Shown: piece by piece, positions 56,844 through 64,000 of the stretch
Layout of the letters: each line of letters begins with the position of its first letter
Numbering within the stretch: the stretch's first letter is position 1
Assembly (NCBI GenBank): GCA_016630955.3
Contig: CM049998.1
Coordinates: forward strand, 682,001-746,000
DNA: 64,000 bases
Source: Didymella arachidicola
Lineage: Eukaryota > Ascomycota > Dothideomycetes > Pleosporales > Didymellaceae
Direction: 5' to 3'
Made by a program: the position numbers and the translations under genes
The notes under the pieces: generated by a model
Seen by the model: the letters and a program-made list of their open reading frames with translations, nothing else
What the model was told of the DNA's origin: nothing
Databases searched by the model: none

Positions 56844-59111
56844 TCAAGTAAGGAATGAGTCCCATGATGTTCCAGTTCCGAGGCTGAAAACATCTGCCAT
56901 CAATGTATCCCAGTCCTCCAAATATCCCGCCGACTGCTGGAAGTCCATATTCACAAACGGATCCACCTCTTCGTCAGGGTTGTTACAACCCGCTAATTCT
57001 TCAAGCAGCGGCAGACATTCCCCTTCTGCGCGCTCTGATGCCTTCATAAGTATAAGCGGTATGTCTCCTTTCGGCACATCTCGCTTGAGTGCATCAATCT
57101 GTGCCGCCAGTAAACTGAGGAGCATGTATCCCTTGATGCCCGTCTCACCAGCTCTAATACACTGCAAATACCAATCTGCAGCATCGTCGACAATGTTGAC
57201 AAGATCAGGACGGATATTGACTTCGCTGATGCTGTCTTCCTGATGCAGAGCGCGTAGCTCAACGCCGAGTAATGAAGCAGATTGAAAAGCGAAAGCACGG
57301 AAGAAGCCAGAGCCGCACCTACATAGTCTTGGGAGGTCCGGCTCTATGTACGGGAAGGATGGATTGCTGGTGGTGGCACGGGTGGATCCTGCCAGCGACC
57401 ATAGCTTCAGACAAGACTCTACTACGGACTTGCGTGTGTACGCGTACGTTGCTCCGTGCAGCGATGCAGAGAAGTAGGGCACGTGCAGCGACGAGATGTA
57501 ACGGTGCAGTATAAAGTCGACGGCTTGAAGCTCGAAGTCTCTGGGTTTCGTCTGCGCAGCTGCAGAAGTGGATTGTAGTTTACGCCTGACGTCCTTGTAC
57601 GCCTGCCTTAGTTCGCCATCAAGTCTGAGTGTTTCTTCGTAGGTTCCAGTCGAAAACAAATCGTTGAGGAACTTGACCACTGCAAGACGAGCTGGGAATG
57701 TCTGCCTCAGAGAAATTGCAACAGAGCTCTGTGTGTAATGGTCGGATGGCTTAGGCATCGGTTCCACTGCCTCCAGGTCCTCATCGTTGTAATTGCCAGG
57801 CGGTTGTGTATCGAACTCGTTCATTTGGATAAAGCATGGCCCGCCGGATACTAGACTCGACTGGAGCGAAACCTCTAAAATTGTGTTCCACAAGCGTCGC
57901 CTCATCTCGGCATCCAGGACCGACATGTTCCGCAGTTGAGCTGGGTCTTTGTGCAAGCCTACGTATACAGCAGATCGTACTACTGCCCCGGCAGAAATCC
58001 AAATCAACTCACCACCAACGTCGACGAGTTCGCGAGCCAACAAGACCAGGATGTTATTCTGTATGAAGCAGATACCGAGCTTTGACTTGAAGGCGGGTGA
58101 CATGAGCCACGACTGTGCTTCGTACACCCAACGCGTAGCTTCGGTGCGCATGGAGAACTTGAAATCGTAAAGAGTTGATCCGATGGCTAGAATCAGCTTC
58201 AGTTGCACCATGAACCCCGCATCAGGCTGCGCTCCAGGTGTCCACACAGCTTCGTAGTCTTTGCGGAATGAGGGGATGTGAACAATACGATATAATGTCT
58301 CGATGGTTCGGAGGTAGCCATCCACAAGTACATCACAGATGTGTTTGGGAGGCAAATCCGTTGAAGGTGCGAGCGGCCACAGTGGAGCACGCTGCACTTT
58401 AATCGATCTTGCCAACACCTTCGCTCGCTGTACGCCAAAGAGTATCTTTGATGAATCGTCCCTCATAAACGGCTCTATCAGTTCGATTATATCCCGGAAC
58501 AGTGTGAGACTCGAGATCCAATGGCTCTGCCCAAAGACCCGGTTCTTGTGGGCCACGCTACGGACGACTGCTTGAGCTTGCCCAAAGAGTCGACTTTCTT
58601 GGACCACATCGAATGTGCCCCCGATTGTTGATGTAACCTGGTCTCTATTGCGCCAAGGTAGGTTCTGATTGGAACTTGATGTCACAGATGGTGCCGAGGA
58701 AGTGGGCGTGCTGACTTGGGAGAGTCGCTCCTCTAGCTCTTGTATCCTCAGCCTCATCGAGTCCATATCCATGGATGTCTGGTTAGATGTTGCTGAGGAT
58801 ACTGCAGATTCTGGCGATCGTGATGGAGTCACAATAGCCGTGTTGCTTCCTGATGTAGGAGCAGAGACAGGAGCAGGTGCGATGGTGATCAGTTGACCAG
58901 GCAGCGGGTGTAGTGTAGTTTCGTACACGCACACTGCGTTTCTGGAGCGAACACAATTGCTGCAAGGCGTTTCTTTGTTGCATCTTATCTTGCGTTGTCT
59001 ACATAGCGCGCAGGACCTGTAGAGTATTAAAGGTGACTACACGACTTGAAGGAATGCCTGGGCTGAGACTTACATTGCTGGGCGCCTTCGTCTGCGAGTT
59101 GTATCGGCCAT
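56844..59111 (-). CDS. Zn2Cys6 transcription factor 3
   Basis: Exons 59111-59074 and 59016-56844, with a 57-nt intron, give 736 residues. The short first exon codes MADTTRRRRRPA; the splice adds the cluster at Cys15, 18, 25, 31, 34 and 42 (CALCRQRKIRCNKETPCSNC). A coiled coil follows (MRLRIQELEERLSQV). The fungal transcription-factor domain includes YLRTIETLYRIVHIPSFRKDY and VGLHKDPAQLRNMSVLDAEMRRRLWNTILE. The C-terminus lacks the long Gln-rich tail of the two neighbours. Missing the tiny first exon would truncate the zinc cluster. Its target is unknown. Confidence 0.88.
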
Positions 59112-59782
59112 GACGACTTTAATCTGCGTGAGCAATGACAGTAAACAGTACAACAGAATCAAGTTACAAGGGGTCAGCGCGTTAATGAACGTAGATGCTA
59201 GCAGTCGTGTCAGCTTATCCCCGAGGGTTCGCTCGTTCTGATTGGCTTCAAGGCCAACCCTCTCAGTCTATGCCGGGCAACGAACCAATCAAGAGCCACA
59301 CCAGAGGGCTTTCTCCGAGCATTGCACGCCTGAGCGGGCTGCTTTCAAGACGATGGCGACGTATTGACGCAAGAGGCCTATGGTCATTAACACTGCCACG
59401 GTGGGACTTGTATTCCCCTTTGGATGGATGTATGGCAAAGCTTCTACCCTGTTACAGTCTGTCATGGCAGCATCAGCTCGATTCGAGAACGAACGGCGAA
59501 TATACATGGGGTACGTATTTGGTTTTAGATGATTCGCATTGAATTGACTGGTATTACGACCACGAAGACAACGCCCTATATTCACCATGGGCGCCTAATG
59601 AACGTCTAAGCGAACAAGATCAACCGCCAACTCCAGTCGCTGCTTTAGTTATCAAGCGCACACCTGCAATGCAAGCTGCACAGACATTCCACTTCCGAAA
59701 CCCGCCAACGTGCGTATGGGCGACCTATCTGCCCAATCTTGAGCATAAGGTGTAGGACCAGAGGTAGCGTGACTGTGCTCGC
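59112..59782. other. Intergenic
   Basis: Promoter of the third regulator and 3' flank of the small membrane protein. A 115-codon frame at 59195-59542 is unsupported. Confidence 0.5.
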
Positions 59783-60136
59783 TTATGCGCTGATAGGCTC
59801 GTAGGTGTTGTGGGCCTGGCGGTTGGAGAAGAGGTAGTAGATGATCATGCCGACGACGGGGAAGAGGAAGACAACGAGAGCCCAGATGACCTTGCCAGAA
59901 ACGGGGCGGTTCGACTTGAAGATCTCAACTGTGGCACAGGTTAGTCGAAGCTCACTTCAGGCAAGTCAAGAATACATACTCCACGCAATGATGTCGAGGA
60001 CCAAGACAATGAATCCAACGATGCCACCACCAGTTCCAGCTTGCCACGGCTTAGCGCTCTGGGCGGTAACAGGTGCAGCCTCGACAAGGAGGAACATGGA
60101 GAGCTGCAGGAGGGCGGCAAGAACGTAGTTGAACAT
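59783..60136 (-). CDS. Small membrane protein with PLDc_N-like domain
   Basis: Exons 60136-59980 and 59928-59783, with a 51-nt intron, give 100 residues. The N-terminus is a signal peptide or anchor (MFNYVLAALLQLSMFLLVEAAP). Two further hydrophobic helices follow, GGIVGFIVLVLDIIAWIEIFKSNRPVSGKVIWALVVFLFPVVGMIIYYLFSNR, with the Lys/Arg-containing hairpin typical of the domain found at the N-terminus of phospholipase-D/cardiolipin-synthase proteins and in many small fungal proteins. No catalytic domain follows, so it is not an enzyme on its own. The splice is required to join the two helices. Confidence 0.8.
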
Positions 60137-61846
60137 CTTGACGGTATTTGTAAGGTGTTTATGGGGGAGTTGAGGTATTAGGCTTGCGATGCTGTAGTAA
60201 TTGTTGTAGTAGAGAAGATGTTCGTGACTGCCTGTTTGCTGGAGGCGGGGGTTTAGCTTACGCATAGGCCAACTACGTCAGACGTCACCCTGGTGTCATG
60301 CGACCATTCCTCCATGCATCAGCAACCTTGGTTACTTATACGAGCCTCGCGATCCGCTCTCATGCAGCTCATCACATCAGATCCTTCATCTTTCGTCGCC
60401 AGTATGATTCGGGCGGGGAGGAAAGCGGGCTGCCTTGCTTCACTGGGCTGCGCGCGAATGACTGCGATGTTCTCTGCAGGGCTTCTTGCAGTTCTTTGCG
60501 CGTCTACCATCTTGACTTTCGATCTTCGTTATGTTGCGAATTGCGAATTGCCGGCATTTTCGTCCTGCTGGACGGGCGAAGGGCGTAGAAGCATGTGGAC
60601 CATGCCAACATTCGAGAGTCAACAGCGAGTTTTGCATTCAAAAGCAACGGGGCCAGATGACATGCAGTGTGTCAAGGCCACTGATAGCGTCGATAAAAGT
60701 CAACAATCGTAAGGGAATATCAAGCTTGGGCGACATACGCCCACAGCAAGAGCAATTTCGAAGAGAGGTAAGCACAAGGTAGGATCAGAAGCTTTGCATC
60801 GGCGACGAGACCGATGTCAGTATCTCGATCAGCTCCGACTGACACCATGTTACTACGCATCAGCTACCCCGGTAGTCGCGACTTAGCCCAGGCAGAAATT
60901 CTGGCTTGCGACTCACTTGGGAGCACTTGTGTCGACGTATATCCAGCAGTTCATAAAGACAAGTCACCCTGGGAGAGAGTACGAAGACGCAGGAATGAGG
61001 CAGCTGTATTCACTTCGCATATGTGGAGCAAACGTGGCATACTTCATGAAACGCGCAGAGCCCAGAATACCGCCCGTTCTTGATGAACCGTAAATGCTTT
61101 GCTGGGTGAAGCAGATCCACCGGCTGCACCACCGTACACCAACGGATACAAGAGCAAGCCAGTCTCCGCTCTGGGTGATTTCACGACAGCTTCTTGGATA
61201 TCTGACACCGCACACGAGATCCCACACTTGTAACTCACGACACATCTGGAGATGTTGACAACTTGCCAAGGCCTTCACTCGAAGTCTATTGAGCGCGCTG
61301 GGTGAAGGGCTCGTCCCTTCCGTGCTGCTCCGCAATACAGGCGATGCCTGGCATTGTCTTACGCTCGCGCGGCAGAATCAAGCAGCTTGCTGGTATCGAT
61401 GGCCCTTTGCCACGCAAGACACATGCTAAACGCCTGACCGAGCATGCGTCCGTCAACTGTTATACTCTCTTGATCAGTTGTGAGGCTGTTCGACCAGTCG
61501 ACAAGAAGCACCATTCCATGGACATCATCAACCGCGCATACCAAAGCTACCCTACGTGTCAGCTCGTCGCCCGTCCAACCGAGCGATTGCGGGTTCATTC
61601 GTTTGGCATAACTTGGCCGATATATTTCCCTGAAGAATGTCTACAAGCTCCAAAATCGAGAAACAGGCTGTCGAGACTTCCAATAGAGAGGATCGTCGGT
61701 TGGTGGTGGTCGAATCTCATCCGCCAGCCTCGGCTCAAGGCACGGGCCACCACAAAAATCACAGATCTCCTGAAGAGCCCACAACTCGAGTCCAGAACCA
61801 TACATGCAATAGATGCAGATCTCGACGCAGATCTCGAAAAAAAATT
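60137..61846. other. Intergenic, 1.7 kb
   Basis: Frames at 60293-60712 and 61302-62066 are present, but the latter reads straight through the tRNA-Ser gene on the other strand and is not coding. No other feature is recognised. Confidence 0.5.
61836..61844 (-). terminator. RNA polymerase III terminator
   Basis: A run of eight or nine T on the minus strand begins 3 bp after the tRNA-Ser discriminator. Confidence 0.7.
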
Positions 61847-61847
61847 C

Positions 61848-61927
61848 GACGTTGGCAGGATTCGAACCTACGCTCCCGAAGGAACAAGATTTCTAGTCTT
61901 GCGCGATAACCACTCCGCCACAACGCC
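61848..61927 (-). tRNA. tRNA-Ser (AGA)
   Basis: On the minus strand the acceptor arms GGCGTTG and CAACGTC pair over 7 bp with one G-T wobble. The D arm is GGCGGAGTGGTTATCGC-like, the anticodon loop is CTAGAAA between CAAGA and TCTTG, giving AGA, and a long variable arm (TTCCTTCGGGAG) precedes the T arm AGGTTCGAATCCT. The discriminator is G at 61847. The long variable arm is diagnostic of a class II tRNA such as serine. Confidence 0.95.
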
Positions 61928-62639
61928 TGACATCGCCAGCTGGTTAGTGCTGTTGATAGAGTTGCGGTGTGCTGCAACGTTTATATTGCGTGCACACTGT
62001 CACGACACGGCAACCGAACTATACGAAGCTTGTCCCCGAGCTAGACGGACCAGACAGTCCAAGTAAATAGCGTTGCTGTATGTCTTTACGAATTGAACGC
62101 AATCACACCAATACTACTAGCACTTTTGTAGCGTGGTGGCGGTGCGGTATATCTGAGCAAACACCAACACCACCCCAGCCAATACACACGCCTTCCTCTC
62201 TCAACGATTCATATTCATATCCATATTCATATGTGCACAAGAGTAAGTGTTTCATATTCCGCTATCAATCTGCTGCAACAATCTCACTCTTCCGTGGCCA
62301 AAGCCCGTGCCTCCATCTACGTAACCCTCGCACATCTCCAAAGAGGGAATACGAAAAAGAAGAAAGCAGCAATGCAAACGCACCCCACGCCAGGATGCAC
62401 TATCCGTCCAAAATCCCAGCCCGGGAAAAACGCCAGGGGTCGTGAATTCATGTTGTGTACCCCAATCCACGGGTAACATGCTCGCTAAGTATCGACAAAG
62501 AAAAATGCTACGCAAACTGTGAAATGACATCTATCATGCAAAGTGATGAATGATATCAGCGCCGCGGTCGGTCTCCAACGAGCCGCAGCCGAATCTGATC
62601 TCGGTGCCAGACGAACCAAAGTCCTCTGGAAAGAGACGA
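61928..62639. other. Intergenic with hexamer repeat
   Basis: A CATATT-type tandem repeat lies at about 62208-62232. No gene is recognised. Confidence 0.5.
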
Positions 62640-64000
62640 TTAAAAATCGACACTCCACCTGAGTCGCGGGTCCTTCTCGACCACACCTTGGCTGTCGAAT
62701 GGCGCACGCTTGGGCTCCTCGTTCGCCTCGTTCGCCTCGCTCCATCCGCGACTCACGGCAAAGCCGCTGCCGTTCCACTCGTCCCTCGCACTAGCAGCCA
62801 GATCGCCGTTGGAGGGTGGCAGGCGAATCTTTGCTTCGATGAGCGGGGAAGATACGAAGCGGGAGTTGAGGAGCGCGTGAGGCGAGACGTTGTTCTGGAG
62901 GCAGTTGAGAGATGACATGTCGGACGAGTTGAGAGGTGCGCGTTCGCGACGGGGCATGGTGCGCGGTGCTGGTAGGGAATCGGAGGACCGAGTGGCGTCG
63001 CGGTAGTGGATCTGACCTGGTCGCTCAGGTAAAGCGTTCTCGTCGCTGTGCTGGCCTGGTGGAGATGCATTTGCCCCAGAGCCGCTGGAGACTACGGTCG
63101 AGAGCGCAGGTCGACTCTGACGGACAGAGACGGTGCGTGAGGCTGTTTGTGTCGTTCGCCCTCGCGCACAGGACGCCTGCGACTCGGATGTGTCTGTTCT
63201 CTTTAGTGCAACCGCGGTGTCGCGGCGCTTCCTCGAGCTCGTTGACGAGGGAGGTCGTGCTTGGGGCGTTCGGCTCCTGTTTCGACGTTGGCTTGAGACC
63301 AGATCGGTGTACGAGCCCTGTGGTGTCATCGAGGGCAGCTCCTGCGTCTGGCCTCGCTCGAGCCTGTGCATCAGCTGGCGCGTGCTGACGTGCCTTTGCA
63401 GGCTCAGCTCCACGCGACTGCTTGCACCGCTCCCACTGCGGCTCCGGTGCGTCGCTCGCTCTTTCCCTGCCATGACGCTAGCTTTGGGCGGGGGCTGGAG
63501 CATCCAGCGGTTGTCGGCAACGTCTGGCGACGGCAGGCTGACGACTGGGGGGTGGAGGTCGTTGACCGGCGGGGCACGGGCCGAGTAGTAGCTTCCTGAG
63601 CGTGACGTGCCCGGTCTGCTCGTCTTCAGTCCGAGCATGCTGCCTATCCCGCTCGACGACGACCCCGACGTCGTCTGGTGCATCGGGACTGGCGCCTCGT
63701 CGAGCCCCCAGAGGTCCTCATCCTCCCGCTGGTAGCGCTTGAGGTTCCACGTGTCGTCGTCGAGCGTGTCGTCGCTGAGGCGCAGGTGCTTGGCGCGCTC
63801 CCCGTCCAAGCTGCTGCCGGTCTGGCTGACGACGGCGCTCTGCACGCCCGCCTTGGGGGCGCCGCGGGTGCTGCCCGTGTTGGTCCTGCGCGCGCGTCGC
63901 GGCGGCGGACCTGGGCCCAGTGCGATCTCCTCGTCCCAGTAGGGGTTGGTGCCCGTGGGCTCGGGGTGGTGGTATGTGTCTGGCTGCTCGAGCACCAGCT
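62640..64000 (-). CDS. Partial Ser/Arg-rich protein, continues beyond the right edge
   Basis: The frame is open to the window edge and codes at least 453 residues, the C-terminal part of a larger protein. It is rich in Ser, Arg, Pro and Thr, with few hydrophobic stretches: PNPYWDEEIALGPGPPPRRARR-like sequence, a Trp-containing acidic segment (DDDTWNLKRYQREDEDLWGLDE), many Arg-Ser runs, and a final PRLRWSVDF. This looks disordered, as in the cytosolic tail of a membrane or signalling protein; that is inference. I do not recognise it. The start lies outside the window; the GTG at 63995 is only the first in-window candidate. Confidence 0.65.
   Translation of the reverse strand, partial: LVLEQPDTYHHPEPTGTNPYWDEEIALGPGPPPRRARRTNTGSTRGAPKAGVQSAVVSQTGSSLDGERAKHLRLSDDTLDDDTWNLKRYQREDEDLWGLDEAPVPMHQTTSGSSSSGIGSMLGLKTSRPGTSRSGSYYSARAPPVNDLHPPVVSLPSPDVADNRWMLQPPPKASVMAGKERATHRSRSGSGASSRVELSLQRHVSTRQLMHRLERGQTQELPSMTPQGSYTDLVSSQRRNRSRTPQARPPSSTSSRKRRDTAVALKRTDTSESQASCARGRTTQTASRTVSVRQSRPALSTVVSSGSGANASPPGQHSDENALPERPGQIHYRDATRSSDSLPAPRTMPRRERAPLNSSDMSSLNCLQNNVSPHALLNSRFVSSPLIEAKIRLPPSNGDLAASARDEWNGSGFAVSRGWSEANEANEEPKRAPFDSQGVVEKDPRLRWSVDF

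Noticed and set aside
61302..62066. 254-codon plus-strand frame
   Set aside because: It reads through the tRNA-Ser gene on the opposite strand and gives the translation typical of an antisense tRNA; no family resemblance.

Overview
This is nuclear DNA of a filamentous ascomycete (Pezizomycotina, probably a dothideomycete-like fungus; the class is an inference). The evidence is many short spliceosomal introns of about 42-106 nt with GT-AG ends and CTAAC-type branch points, several Zn2Cys6 regulators, an external alternative NADH dehydrogenase, and intron-containing fungal-type tRNA genes. No bacterial, viral or intact transposable-element genes were seen. Exon joins were worked out by eye and checked for frame by exon-length arithmetic.

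0-9 kb: an MFS permease of the allantoate/Dal5 type whose frame is open to the left edge, an aldehyde dehydrogenase tail-to-tail with it, three orphan genes, and a homeodomain plus C2H2 zinc-finger regulator. 9-16 kb: a DUF4202 protein, a small secreted HExxH protein, a second divergent homeodomain/C2H2 paralogue, and a very small serine-rich protein. 16-26 kb: a Mae1-like TDT transporter, the ribosome-biogenesis factor ESF1, and a protein whose N-terminus resembles a nucleotidyltransferase fold.

26-36 kb is dense and, around 28-31 kb, strikingly GC-rich: an aldo/keto reductase, chorismate mutase (with a GC-AG intron), the WD40 mitochondrial-fission adaptor Mdv1 diverging across a minisatellite, an MFS transporter with a homopolymer frameshift, an eIF1A-domain protein, and ALG3. 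37-44 kb carries tRNA-Tyr, the Ca-binding external NADH dehydrogenase, the exonuclease REX4 and the MYST acetyltransferase ESA1 (the last two divergent over 260 bp), and an F-box-like protein. 44-64 kb is sparser: a hypothetical gene followed by a degenerate coiled-coil stretch, three Zn2Cys6 transcription factors in about 12 kb, two orphans, a small PLDc_N-type membrane protein, tRNA-Ser, and the 3' part of a Ser/Arg-rich gene running off the right edge.

Most recognised genes are unrelated housekeeping functions (tyrosine/phenylalanine synthesis, N-glycosylation, respiration, ribosome assembly, chromatin). I see no polyketide, peptide-synthase or terpene core enzyme, so I do not call a biosynthetic cluster. 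The most unusual content is the homeodomain/C2H2 pair, the nucleotidyltransferase-like protein, two GC-AG introns, and the two broken or ambiguous reading frames.
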